64,000 nucleotides of DNA. Source: Methanococcoides alaskense (GTDB taxonomy: Archaea; Halobacteriota; Methanosarcinia; Methanosarcinales; Methanosarcinaceae). Shown here one piece after another: positions 32,489 through 40,908 of the stretch. The position numbers were made by a program, and so were the translations under genes. The first letter of the stretch is position 1. Each line of letters begins with the position of its first letter. Below the pieces are notes generated by a model. It did not search any database. It was not told where the DNA came from and worked only from the letters and a program-made list of their open reading frames with translations. The stretch lies in contig NZ_JAVDQI010000002.1 of NCBI RefSeq assembly GCF_031454185.1, positions 62,001 through 126,000 on the forward strand. Direction: 5' to 3'.

Positions 32489-33727
32489 TCATTCATATCT
32501 CAAAGCATCTACAGGCTTCATCTTCGATGCATTGTATGCAGGTATCACTCCGGAAATCACTCCTATGAGCATTGCAAGTCCTATTCCAAGGACCATTAGT
32601 TCTGGGGACAGACCGGTTGCTGAACTCGTGGCAGTACGTCCGATCTGCAATCCGCTCATTGGTATGACAACCCGTGAAACGATCTCTCCAAGAACTATCC
32701 CTAAAAACCCACCTACAAAACCCACAAGTGCGGAATTCATAACGAATATCATCATGATATCCCTGTTCTTAGCACCAATGGCCTTCATTGTGCCGATCTC
32801 TTTTGTCTTTTCCATTACGGAAGTGAACATTGTATTTGCAATTCCCACTGCGCCTACTAAAAGGGATACTCCTGCAATTGCACCAAGGAAGTACGTCATT
32901 GATGAAACCATATCAGATACTCCGTCCATCTGTGATTTTGAATCGGTCACTGAAAAATCCCTGTCCTTCTCAGCAACATGACGTGAGGTCAGAAGGGTAC
33001 TTTCTATCTCTTCAACAGCCGATTCCACTACATCTTCGTCTTCAACCTTTATCACAATTGATCCGTAAACGTCCTTTTCGGCATCTTCGATAACATTTAT
33101 TGCAGCATCTATGGGCATTATTACTGCATTATTGCTCTCGCCGTCCTCCAGTATTCCTATCACTCTTACAGATTTATCTTCTATGGTGATAACCCGGTTC
33201 ACTCCAATTGGCTGGTCGAACAATTCATTTGCGACATTGTATCCTATGACTGCTACATAATTGTCCGAGGGCTCAAGGGCACGGCCTGAATCGTAGTCCA
33301 TATTAGATGTGTACTTCCACACCTGTGGGTCCACTCCGGTAACTGATAGGGATGCAGTTTCTCCAGTATAATCGACATCGGCTTTCCCACTGATCTGGCC
33401 GTACATGTACTCGATCTCTTCGATCGACCGGAGTGCCATTATATCCTTATCAGTAAGCTCATCTTCATCAGTGGTGGTAGTACCTCCTCCTCTACCTGGT
33501 GGTCCCATTGATGACTGAGCACCGGAATAACCGGGAGTGACGGTGATCATCGTAAGGTCCATATCCTCAAAGCTGCTCTCAACACTTTCCGTCATTGCAT
33601 CTCCAAGGGCAACTATACTAACCACTGATGCAACACCTATGACGATACCAATGATGGTCAGCCAGCTTCTGATCTTACTGTGCAGAAGGATGTTGGTCGC
33701 AAGTTTAAGAGATGTTTTGAATCTCAT
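32489..33727 (-). CDS. MacB/FtsX-type ABC transporter permease
   Basis: A 412-aa permease with an N-terminal transmembrane helix (SWLTIIGIVIGVASVVSIVALGDA), a large external MacB-PCD domain (about 45-275) and three C-terminal helices (around 285-310, 330-360, 375-400). This is the MacB/LolC-E fold, used for mechanotransmission rather than ordinary transport. The Gly-rich loop GPPGRGGGTTTTDEDE is low complexity. Its start overlaps the stop of the secreted COG1361-like gene by 4 nt; together with the ATPase they form one operon ended by a strong terminator. Confidence 0.9.
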   Translation of the reverse strand: MRFKTSLKLATNILLHSKIRSWLTIIGIVIGVASVVSIVALGDAMTESVESSFEDMDLTMITVTPGYSGAQSSMGPPGRGGGTTTTDEDELTDKDIMALRSIEEIEYMYGQISGKADVDYTGETASLSVTGVDPQVWKYTSNMDYDSGRALEPSDNYVAVIGYNVANELFDQPIGVNRVITIEDKSVRVIGILEDGESNNAVIMPIDAAINVIEDAEKDVYGSIVIKVEDEDVVESAVEEIESTLLTSRHVAEKDRDFSVTDSKSQMDGVSDMVSSMTYFLGAIAGVSLLVGAVGIANTMFTSVMEKTKEIGTMKAIGAKNRDIMMIFVMNSALVGFVGGFLGIVLGEIVSRVVIPMSGLQIGRTATSSATGLSPELMVLGIGLAMLIGVISGVIPAYNASKMKPVDALRYE

Positions 33728-35025
33728 TGTTCCCTTTCCCTATCCTTTCTCTTTTTATATACTACAGCAGCTCCTGCAACGATTACGCCAAGGATCAGAA
33801 GGTATGTGGTAGTGCTGGTCCCGGTACTTGCATCCCTGTTCTTGGCGTATGCCACATTATTTTCTCCAGTTGCACCTGAGGTAGACGAAATATCAACGTT
33901 CTTCTCAACCGAAAGCCTCTGACCAGTCGAATCAGTATATTCGATAATTGCTGTCAGTTCATCACCTGAACTTTCGCTGGCAGAACGGTCTGCAGGTCTA
34001 TCTTCTCCAGTGCCAGTTCTTTCATCATCAATATTTTCGTTTGTCGCAACATTTGCGGTTTGGACAACGTTGAATGAAGTGATCGTGTAATCTCCCTTTT
34101 CCAGGTTTCCCACAATGGTCGAGGAACTTCCTGTCACTTTGTATCCATCCTGTTCCGGAATTGATACTTTCACAGAATATGCCTCATTGTTACCCACATT
34201 GGCAACAGAAAGTGAGACTTCCCCACTTGCACTCTCAGAGAACGAAACATCGAAATCGGTTTCTCCTCCTACAAAAAGTCCGGCTTTGGTAGTGATCTCA
34301 TTTGTATTTGAGTCATAATCCTCGAAACTCAGGCAGATATCCATCTGATAAAGCCCGGGAATAGCATTCACATCGGCCATGACTGTGTAGCTCACTGTTG
34401 CAGATTCACCTGCATCGAGATATGCGATATATTTGGTGTTATCAGAATATACCGGCAGAACAACTCCGCTTTCTTCATCCCATGATACTACCATGTTCTT
34501 CAGGGGTGAATTTCCGGTATTGGTCACAATGAAATCAAGGGGTTCTTCGGTCGCGATGTCGATGCTTGATTCAGTGATGGTGACGATCTGTGCATATTCC
34601 TTTCCCCGGACGTCAATATTGACGGTCGTTGTGATCGCACCACCGTTCTCACTGTCAGTTACAACTATATCCAGCTCATACAGGTCTTCTGGCGCATCAT
34701 TATCTATTAAAAGTTTGTATTTGAGTATGGCAGAATCATCGTCGTCCTGTCGGGAGTTCAGATATGGTATTGTCTGGGTCAGAGATTCGCCGGTCACTTT
34801 TGAGAATGGATACTCCGGTTCGATGGTAACTGTAACGTCCTCAAGGTCTGAATTCCCATCGTTCATTACGCTAAGGGTTATCTCCATGGTCTCTCCTGGT
34901 CTTGCAGGGTCAGGGTTTTGATTTAACATATCAACCGTTATCATTGAGGAATCTACATAAACTGCTGCAGAAACATTTCCGGCGCTCATGCAGATAAGTA
35001 GTAGTAAAAGTATAGTTTTTTTCAT
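33724..35025 (-). CDS. Secreted CARDB/COG1361-like protein with C-terminal membrane anchor
   Basis: A 433-aa exported protein. Residues 1-20 form a signal peptide. The body contains about three Ig-like (CARDB/NEW3-type) repeats, each with a segment like GETMEITLSVMNDGNSDLEDV, LDFIVTNTGNSPLKNMVV or EVSLSVANVGNNEAYSVKV. A low-complexity linker precedes a transmembrane helix (TYLLILGVIVAGAAVVY) and a basic tail. It lies between the ATPase and permease genes with a 1-nt gap and a 4-nt overlap, so it is likely the extracytoplasmic partner of this ABC system. Confidence 0.82.
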   Translation of the reverse strand: MKKTILLLLLICMSAGNVSAAVYVDSSMITVDMLNQNPDPARPGETMEITLSVMNDGNSDLEDVTVTIEPEYPFSKVTGESLTQTIPYLNSRQDDDDSAILKYKLLIDNDAPEDLYELDIVVTDSENGGAITTTVNIDVRGKEYAQIVTITESSIDIATEEPLDFIVTNTGNSPLKNMVVSWDEESGVVLPVYSDNTKYIAYLDAGESATVSYTVMADVNAIPGLYQMDICLSFEDYDSNTNEITTKAGLFVGGETDFDVSFSESASGEVSLSVANVGNNEAYSVKVSIPEQDGYKVTGSSSTIVGNLEKGDYTITSFNVVQTANVATNENIDDERTGTGEDRPADRSASESSGDELTAIIEYTDSTGQRLSVEKNVDISSTSGATGENNVAYAKNRDASTGTSTTTYLLILGVIVAGAAVVYKKRKDREREQ

Positions 35026-35026
35026 A

Positions 35027-35764
35027 TCAATTCTCCATCTTATTTCTGTATTCTATTTTCTCGACCTGTCCGTCCTTGATGTAGACTATCTTGTCTGCAT
35101 ACTGGACCGGTTCGATATCATGTGTGACAATAATGATCGTTTTGTTCTCTTTTTGGTGCATCTCGTTCAGGAATTCCAGTATATAGGTTCCGGTTTTACT
35201 ATCGAGGTTGCCGGTTGGCTCATCGGCAAGGATTATCGGTGGATCAATGGCCAGTGATCTCGCAATGGCCACTCTTTGGCGCTGTCCTCCTGAAAGCTGG
35301 GAGGGCAGGTTCGTAAGCTTATTTCCAAGACCCACTATCTCCAGAAGCTCCTGCCCTCTCTTTTTAGCAATGTCAGGATCGAATTCCTGAAATTCCAGCG
35401 GTAGCATGACATTTTCTAAAGTATTGAGTGTGGGGATAAGGTTGAACTGCTGAAAAATGAATCCTATACTTTGTCCCCTGATCTGTGCAAGATCTGACTC
35501 TTTTAACGTTGATATATCCTGATCTTCAAGACGTATGATGCCTTTACTTGGAACATCAAGGCAACCTATCAGGTTCATCATTGTACTTTTTCCGCTTCCG
35601 CTGGGTCCAAGGATCACAACGAATTCTCCACTGTATATGTCAAGATCCACATTTTTCAATGCATCAAATTCAATTTCTCCCATCTGGTATGTTTTCCAGA
35701 CATCACTGAGCTTTATCAGCGGGGTATTATCCTCTTGCATTTCAACACGTTCTATTCCATTCAT
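35027..35764 (-). CDS. ABC transporter ATP-binding protein, MacB/LolD type
   Basis: A 245-aa ATPase with Walker A GPSGSGKST, signature LSGGQRQRVAIARSLA, Walker B IILADEPTGNLDS and H-loop IIIVTHD. The LolD/MacB group is supported by the QRVAIAR and TGNLDS context and by the partner permease. It heads the three-gene operon with the secreted repeat protein and the permease. A structured sequence (35796-35910) lies in its leader. Confidence 0.93.
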   Translation of the reverse strand: MNGIERVEMQEDNTPLIKLSDVWKTYQMGEIEFDALKNVDLDIYSGEFVVILGPSGSGKSTMMNLIGCLDVPSKGIIRLEDQDISTLKESDLAQIRGQSIGFIFQQFNLIPTLNTLENVMLPLEFQEFDPDIAKKRGQELLEIVGLGNKLTNLPSQLSGGQRQRVAIARSLAIDPPIILADEPTGNLDSKTGTYILEFLNEMHQKENKTIIIVTHDIEPVQYADKIVYIKDGQVEKIEYRNKMEN

Positions 35765-35795
35765 ATTCTCGATCGTCTCGTCTCTTTTTTTGTTT

Positions 35796-35910
35796 CCATG
35801 AAAGCACCTGTAAGGTTGATCTGTGAGAGGTTACAGGTGCCGTTCATGGGGTGGTATGGTACCAATGGCACTGTTCCAGTACCACTTTGTACAACCCCGC
35901 ATTAGTGGTC
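35796..35910 (-). promoter_or_regulatory. Structured leader of the ABC operon
   Basis: This part of the 394-nt gap 35765-36158 holds a long hairpin: CCATGAA/TTCATGG (35796-35802 / 35843-35849) and GCACCTGTAA/TTACAGGTGC (35804-35813 / 35831-35840), 17 bp with one small internal loop and a 17-nt apical loop. Upstream in the transcript are GTGGTA (35851-35856)/TACCAC (35880-35885), the palindrome TGGTACCA (35857-35864), and ACCACT (35881-35886)/AGTGGT (35904-35909), which cannot all form at once. No T tract follows on either strand, so it is not a simple terminator. The rest of the gap (35911-36112) is AT-rich and I see no gene there. Confidence 0.5.
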
Positions 35911-36112
35911 TTGAATATAAGCATACTTTATAATTTAAGTAAAAAATAAGATTTAAATATGCAATGAAGCTTTTTTAAGGCTTTTAATTCTTAAAAAAAC
36001 TATTTAATTACATTAAAATTGAATTAAAATAGTTTATTGCATTTAAATCAAAAAAATATGCTATTTGCTGTATGTTGTAGATAGTAAAAAAATGCTGATA
36101 ATAGATGCCAGT

Positions 36113-36146
36113 AAAAAATGCTGATCCATCCAAAGGCAGGTGGATG
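36113..36146 (-). terminator. Weak terminator after the membrane winged-helix gene
   Basis: CATCCA (36127-36132) and TGGATG (36141-36146) form a 6-bp stem; on the reverse strand TTTTTT (36118-36113) follows. It lies just after the stop of the regulator gene. A 13-nt direct repeat (AAAAAATGCTGAT) also occurs here, at about 36087 and 36113. Confidence 0.45.
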
Positions 36147-36158
36147 TAGGAAGATTAA

Positions 36159-36950
36159 TTATTCGCTTTTATGCTCATCTTTAAGGAATATGATATTTCC
36201 CCTTCCTTCCTTCCTTTTTTCAACCCAGCCATTTTTCTCAAGATCGTTTAGCATCATACTAACTTTTCCTTCTGAATAATCGATCTTGCTTCGAAGGTCC
36301 TTCTGTGTCATACGGCCATCATTGGATAGGAGTATTTTCACAATTTCCTGCAGGTCCGAAGGTAGGTCCTTCATATCTTCAGGATATGTAAGATCCTCAT
36401 CTTCCGATAGAACCTCTTCAGCATGGCCAGGTGCTGGATATTCTGTTATTTCTATTTCCGGTTCAATGTAGTGCCTTTTCTTATCTTTTTTAGTCTTTGA
36501 TGTTGTTCTCTCAATTGCTACCATCAGTACTATCGCAAGTAAAAGGTAGAAGACTATTGAAATTGTACCAGCCTGTGCAGTTTGTTGCTTCTCATTTTCG
36601 TCACTCTCCACAATGTCTGAATAAACAGGCATAAGCAAAAGATCGATCACATAGGTGCCATTATCAGTTATGGTCAGTGGAACTTCTGTGGAATATTCAA
36701 GGTTGTTCTCTTTGTATGAAGTAGCTGTGATCAGATAATTTCCCGGAGGTAATTCCAATGAGTAGATGCCGTATTGTGGAACTATGGACTGGATGGGCGT
36801 GGTGTTTATCTCTATATATGCATTGTCAGTCGGTTCAAAAGTGTCCCACTCATAGACCACACCATGTATGGTAGCAGTGCTATCAGCGCCTGCTAATGGC
36901 ATTGATACCAGAATGATGGCTATCCAGAATACAAGTGTGATGGGTTTCAT
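36159..36950 (-). CDS. Membrane-anchored winged-helix regulator with extracellular CarboxypepD-like domain
   Basis: A 263-aa protein with three parts: a signal/anchor (1-22), an extracellular carboxypeptidase-regulatory-like beta domain (about 25-110, HGVVYEWDTFEPTDNAYIEI and LPPGNYLITATSY), a transmembrane helix (about 130-146) and a cytoplasmic winged helix (about 205-258, LSNDGRMTQKDLRSKIDYSE and EKNGWVEKRKEGRGN). This is a membrane one-component design in which an outside signal could reach a DNA-binding domain directly; ligand and targets are unknown. The lipoprotein gene is 8 nt upstream in the same operon. Confidence 0.83.
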   Translation of the reverse strand: MKPITLVFWIAIILVSMPLAGADSTATIHGVVYEWDTFEPTDNAYIEINTTPIQSIVPQYGIYSLELPPGNYLITATSYKENNLEYSTEVPLTITDNGTYVIDLLLMPVYSDIVESDENEKQQTAQAGTISIVFYLLLAIVLMVAIERTTSKTKKDKKRHYIEPEIEITEYPAPGHAEEVLSEDEDLTYPEDMKDLPSDLQEIVKILLSNDGRMTQKDLRSKIDYSEGKVSMMLNDLEKNGWVEKRKEGRGNIIFLKDEHKSE

Positions 36951-36958
36951 TTTTTTAT

Positions 36959-37882
36959 TTAATTATTTTGACGTTTACTGCTAAATAGATAGGGCATCCA
37001 TTCCATCTCGATCGTTCCATTCCCTTCTTCGTAACTGTAGGTCCCGTTTCCGGATAGTGCTGCAAAGCCATTTCCTATGGCCTTAAAATTAATACTCTGT
37101 CCGCGTACCATAACTATGGTGGATGTTCCAATAATGTCCATTGTACCGTTCACATTACGGTAGGACACAATTTTAGGGTCGATGTTGCTTTCCGGTGTAT
37201 ATTCGCCATCAATGAAAATGATCTTGTCATTATTCTCATCCCTGATCGTGACCATTGCATTTTGGACTGAAAGTGTAATTTCGATGTTCCCTGAAAGTAC
37301 CGCAGTTCCATTTCCACTCGCATTCAGGTATACATCATCCTTTAGTTTGACCTGTCCTGGTTTTATTATTCTTTCGTCATTGAATATCTGTGGCACTATA
37401 TCATGAACAATTCGGAGTTCTTCAAGTGCATTGAAAAGGTACTCTTTTTGTTCTACGCTAATGGTCGTGTAGCTTTCATTATTTTGTGAAAGTTCATCCG
37501 AAAGGGTCTTGTTCAGCTTAGCATTTTCGAGATGCTGGCGATATTCTCCTATCCTATTACTTAGTAAGTTAACATCCTCTCCTTCATTTTCCAGCCTTTC
37601 CACTTCTTTCTCGAAATAGTAAAGTGCACCTTCGGACCTCTCGATATCCCTGTCTATGATATTGACAATATCTTGTTCATCTACAAAAAATGGTGGCTTG
37701 AGCTTATATAGTAATTTATGTTCGATATCAAACGGCCAGTAACTGTTGTCATGCCCTGTGCCCGACGTGAACCATATAGGTTTTACAACCTCGTGTTGTA
37801 AATTATCCTGTCTATCAGCACAACCGGAAGTCAGTAGTATGAATGTCAGTAAAGCTAATGTAATGACTAATACCTTTTTCAT
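36959..37882 (-). CDS. Predicted lipoprotein of unknown function
   Basis: A 307-aa exported protein with a lipobox (ALLTFILLTSGC). A helical segment with coiled-coil character (about 60-150, RSEGALYYFEKEVERLEN) is followed by a beta-rich half with repeated short strands (DDVYLNASGNGTAVLSGNIEI, FKAIGNGFAALSGNGTYSY), which share the pattern GNGTAxLSGN and suggest a small beta-helix. I do not recognise the family. It sits 8 nt before the membrane winged-helix regulator and could be its sensing partner. The ATG at 37882 begins the signal peptide. Confidence 0.72.
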   Translation of the reverse strand: MKKVLVITLALLTFILLTSGCADRQDNLQHEVVKPIWFTSGTGHDNSYWPFDIEHKLLYKLKPPFFVDEQDIVNIIDRDIERSEGALYYFEKEVERLENEGEDVNLLSNRIGEYRQHLENAKLNKTLSDELSQNNESYTTISVEQKEYLFNALEELRIVHDIVPQIFNDERIIKPGQVKLKDDVYLNASGNGTAVLSGNIEITLSVQNAMVTIRDENNDKIIFIDGEYTPESNIDPKIVSYRNVNGTMDIIGTSTIVMVRGQSINFKAIGNGFAALSGNGTYSYEEGNGTIEMEWMPYLFSSKRQNN

Positions 37883-37985
37883 TTTGATAATCCTCTTTCC
37901 CAGATAAATATGATCAATGATTACTTCCAGTTCTGCTATTGAAGATATAAACATACTTTATGAAGGGGTAGTATTTTGTCTTTTC

Positions 37986-38251
37986 GTATATTGAAATATG
38001 TATTTTGTGACCCTTTTTAACTTCAATATACTTTTTTCATCCTTCATTGATAAAAAGAGAGTTAAAATATGTATAAAAATCATTTTTATATCTATATTAT
38101 TCATTTATTCAATGTTTATCTCTTCTATTCGTATTTATTAAGTTCCTTCAATGATCGATCAATATGACCTTATTCAAATTGTTCTACAATAAATAATCTT
38201 AATATTTTGTATTAAATTATAAATTTAAAGGCTTATTAATATTAAATAAGC
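37986..38251. repeat. Dyads in the 506-nt gap before the secreted repeat protein
   Basis: The gap 37883-38388 is AT-rich and contains no gene I can support. It holds a perfect 10-bp inverted repeat GTATATTGAA (37986-37995) / TTCAATATAC (38022-38031) and another, GCTTATT (38231-38237) / AATAAGC (38245-38251). The region must carry the promoters of the divergent lipoprotein and secreted-repeat genes; the dyads may be operators. Confidence 0.4.
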
Positions 38252-38388
38252 ATTTCGAAACTCTAATAAGCTTCCTTTTTACAATTAAAAGCTTTATTTC
38301 TCTTTTATCTGAAAGTATGCTTATATTCTCGACTGCCAGTGGATGCATTGTGAATACTCGGGTATTGCCGGGACACAGAGATGATAAT

Positions 38389-39276
38389 ATGAACAATAAA
38401 ATATTGAAAACAATTGGTTGCTTTGCAGCTATCCTGATGGTATTCAGTTTGTTTCCAACAGGTGCGCTCGCGGCAGAAGACAGTACGACAAAGGATCTCT
38501 CTATGATGAAGTTCGGTGAAAAGAATAGGATGGGACATGGAATCGGTGGAGGATTTTTCCTTTCTGACGAAGATGATATGAGTTCCAGAACTTCCGATGA
38601 TCGCCCTGCATGTCCTGTGGAGTTTGAAAGTGAAGCCGATGAATTTGAGTTTCAAAAAGAACGTTTGATAACTTCCTTTGATAAAAAGATCGAAAGATTA
38701 GAGACTCTAAAAGAGAACCTCGATAACATTGGTAATGAAGAGATCACTGAGGAACTTATAGATGATCACATTGTTCAGCTTGAAGATGCAAAGGAGCTCA
38801 TATCTTCTACTGAAGACAAAGAAGAAATTAATGAAGTAATGGAATCATTGTCTTCCGTATTTGAAGACATGTCTGAAGAACTTAGAGGGCCAAATTCCAA
38901 AATGCATGATGACCGTCCCTTATGTCCAGTGGAGCTCGAAAGTGAAGAAGATGCATTTGAGTTTCACAAAGAGCGTTTGATCACTTCCTTTGATAAAAGG
39001 ATCGAAAGACTGGAGACTCTAAAAGAGAATCTCGATGAAATTGGTAATGACGACATCACTGAGGAACTTATAGATGAGCACATTGTTCAGCTTGAAGATA
39101 CAAAGGAGCTCATATCTTCTGCTGAGGACAAAGAAGAAATTAACGAAGTAAGGGGATCATTGTCTTCCGTATTTGAAGATATGCCTGAAGAACTTAGAGG
39201 ATCAAATTCCAAAATGCATCTTAATGGACCTATGAATGGTATGCATTCAAGAGGCATGGCTTCAGTTGAAGAATGA
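38389..39276 (+). CDS. Secreted protein with two tandem 104-aa helical repeats
   Basis: A 295-aa exported protein of no recognised family. Residues 1-25 or so form a signal peptide (FAAILMVFSLFPTGALA). Residues 70-173 and 174-277 are two copies of a 104-aa acidic helical unit starting DDRPxCPVE; I count about 88 of 104 residues identical. Each unit has one Cys and pattern ERLITSFDK-IERLETLKENL-ELIDxHIVQLED, suggesting a helical hairpin. The next gene has one diverged unit. A recent in-frame duplication is the simplest explanation. The ATG at 38389 begins the signal peptide. A surface or envelope role is inferred. Confidence 0.8.
   Translation: MNNKILKTIGCFAAILMVFSLFPTGALAAEDSTTKDLSMMKFGEKNRMGHGIGGGFFLSDEDDMSSRTSDDRPACPVEFESEADEFEFQKERLITSFDKKIERLETLKENLDNIGNEEITEELIDDHIVQLEDAKELISSTEDKEEINEVMESLSSVFEDMSEELRGPNSKMHDDRPLCPVELESEEDAFEFHKERLITSFDKRIERLETLKENLDEIGNDDITEELIDEHIVQLEDTKELISSAEDKEEINEVRGSLSSVFEDMPEELRGSNSKMHLNGPMNGMHSRGMASVEE
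38596..39219 (+). repeat. Two direct 312-bp repeats inside the secreted-protein gene
   Basis: Copy one is 38596-38907 and copy two 38908-39219, joined without a spacer. They are an exact multiple of three (104 codons) and about 85% identical at protein level, so the gene has grown by in-frame tandem duplication. Confidence 0.88.
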
Positions 39277-39315
39277 GTTTCGGTCATTGAATTGAGAAAC
39301 ATTTTTCAGTCAAAA

Positions 39316-39345
39316 ATGGAGCAAATCGCTCCATCTTTATTTTTG
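39316..39345 (+). terminator. Terminator after the tandem-repeat secreted protein
   Basis: ATGGAGC (39316-39322) and GCTCCAT (39328-39334) form a 7-bp stem with a 5-nt loop, followed by CTTTATTTTTG. It separates the two related secreted-protein genes into different transcripts. Confidence 0.7.
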
Positions 39346-39393
39346 TGTGTTTGTTCTATGATACAATAAAGAATTGCTATAATGGTGTTTAAT

Positions 39394-39996
39394 ATGAATA
39401 AAGGTATGAAAACTATCGGCATACTGTTAATTTTGTTATGTTCAATATCAGGGAGTGCTTATGCAAGGGAAGATATGTCTGGTAAAGTCGGCTTAGGGTC
39501 TAAGGAATATATGCCTGATAGATCTGGGCTAGATTCCAGAGCGAATGGATTTACAAATCTGATAGATTCAAAAATAAGACTTCTTGAGAGCGAGATCGAA
39601 AACAGCGATGATCTATCGTTCATTGAAGAAGCTGAGCTCATGATATTTGAACTGGATAATGTAAGGAATGAAATGCAGGAAGCTTCTAATGAGGATGAAT
39701 TTGCATCTTCACTTAATAAGTTCAATTCTCTAATGGAAAACTCTTCAGAAGATATCGAGCAAATTTTCATGGGTGGTCAAAAGATGTCTGTTGATCGAAT
39801 TGTTGATGTAGGAAATAAAAGTGTACAAATGAACGATTCAAGTGGCGATATGAAGTCTTCAATTATGAGCGACGAAAGAGATGATCCTATTAAGAACGTT
39901 TCCTCGAGATCTAAAATAGTTAATGGAAATGAAAATGAGACTTCCAATTCTAATTTCCTTACCAGATTCGTGAATAAGATAATGTCTTTCTTCTAA
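39394..39996 (+). CDS. Secreted protein with one diverged helical unit
   Basis: A 200-aa exported protein with a signal peptide (GILLILLCSISGSAYA). Its central part (FTNLIDSKIRLLESEIENSDDLSFIEEAELMI cut here, to about residue 125) matches the helical pattern of the repeat in the preceding gene, including the LIxSKI-RLLE and ED-NEV-like positions, so the two are likely paralogues. The C-terminal half is Ser/Asn/Asp-rich with a final amphipathic helix (FLTRFVNKIMSFF). No known family; function unknown. Confidence 0.68.
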   Translation: MNKGMKTIGILLILLCSISGSAYAREDMSGKVGLGSKEYMPDRSGLDSRANGFTNLIDSKIRLLESEIENSDDLSFIEEAELMIFELDNVRNEMQEASNEDEFASSLNKFNSLMENSSEDIEQIFMGGQKMSVDRIVDVGNKSVQMNDSSGDMKSSIMSDERDDPIKNVSSRSKIVNGNENETSNSNFLTRFVNKIMSFF

Positions 39997-40031
39997 CCAC
40001 AACTTTCCGATTTTAAGAACATTTATGCAAC

Positions 40032-40901
40032 ATGAGTTCAATTCAATTTCTTATGAACCTGAATGAAATTGACTGGAACGATGTCTGGAAAGAGCAGATG
40101 AGGCTTTATAATGAGGTCGAGGGAACTCTGGAAAAAGTTGATATCTGGGAAAGTAAGGAAAATGCCAGAAGATACTGGGAAATGTCACAGAACAAGGGTG
40201 CTGACCGCATTGAACAGACTTTAGGTGAGCTTGATCTTAAAGCTGATTCGCGCGTTCTTGATATTGGTTCCGGACCAGGCGCTCTTGCGATCCCTATCTC
40301 AAAACGTGTTCGGGAAGTGGTTGCAGTTGAACCCTCGGACGGGATGATGTCCGTATTGCAGGAAAATATCGAGGAACTGGACATCAGCAACATCAATTGC
40401 ATTCACGAAGGGTGGGAAGATATTGATATTGATGAACTTGGCGGGAAATTTGACATAGTCATTGCTTCTTATTCGCTGAATGTGCCCGATATAAGACAAA
40501 CGTTCGAAAAGATACAGGCGGTTTCCAGTGGCTCTGTTTATGTTTACTGGTTTGCAGGGGAGACATCCTGGGATGATCAATACCGTGCCATATGGCCTGC
40601 TCTGCATAATGGGGAATATCACAGTTCCCCTAAATGCAATGTCATGTACAATGTCCTTTATGACATGGGTATATTTCCCAATATGGAGGTGTTCCCAATG
40701 CATAGAAGTATGACCTTTTCTTCCATGGATGAAGCGGTCAAACACTATGTTCCGCATTATAGGGCATACACTGATGCACAGGTCTCAATACTCAGGCAAT
40801 ATCTGAAAGAGATCCTGCCGGTCAATGAAGATGGTTCCATACTTCATCTTGGCGATACTATGCGTATCAAGATGTGGTGGGACAACGCTTCTGATAATTG
40901 A
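40032..40901 (+). CDS. Class I SAM-dependent methyltransferase
   Basis: A 289-aa soluble methyltransferase. Motif I is VLDIGSGPGALAIPI (about 75-89), with an acidic loop VAVEPSDGMM. The N-terminal WKEQMRLYNEVEG region and the C-terminal MRIKMWWDN are typical of a group found near transport or metal genes in methanogens, but the substrate is unknown. Neither the ATG at 40032 nor the one at 40053 has a clear ribosome site. It is convergent with the MATE gene, with only 7 nt between stops. Confidence 0.8.
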   Translation: MSSIQFLMNLNEIDWNDVWKEQMRLYNEVEGTLEKVDIWESKENARRYWEMSQNKGADRIEQTLGELDLKADSRVLDIGSGPGALAIPISKRVREVVAVEPSDGMMSVLQENIEELDISNINCIHEGWEDIDIDELGGKFDIVIASYSLNVPDIRQTFEKIQAVSSGSVYVYWFAGETSWDDQYRAIWPALHNGEYHSSPKCNVMYNVLYDMGIFPNMEVFPMHRSMTFSSMDEAVKHYVPHYRAYTDAQVSILRQYLKEILPVNEDGSILHLGDTMRIKMWWDNASDN

Positions 40902-40908
40902 AAATGGC

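Noticed and set aside
36087..36125. Two copies of a 13-nt direct repeat as possible insertion target duplication
   Set aside because: Too short and A-rich, with no element between or beside them.
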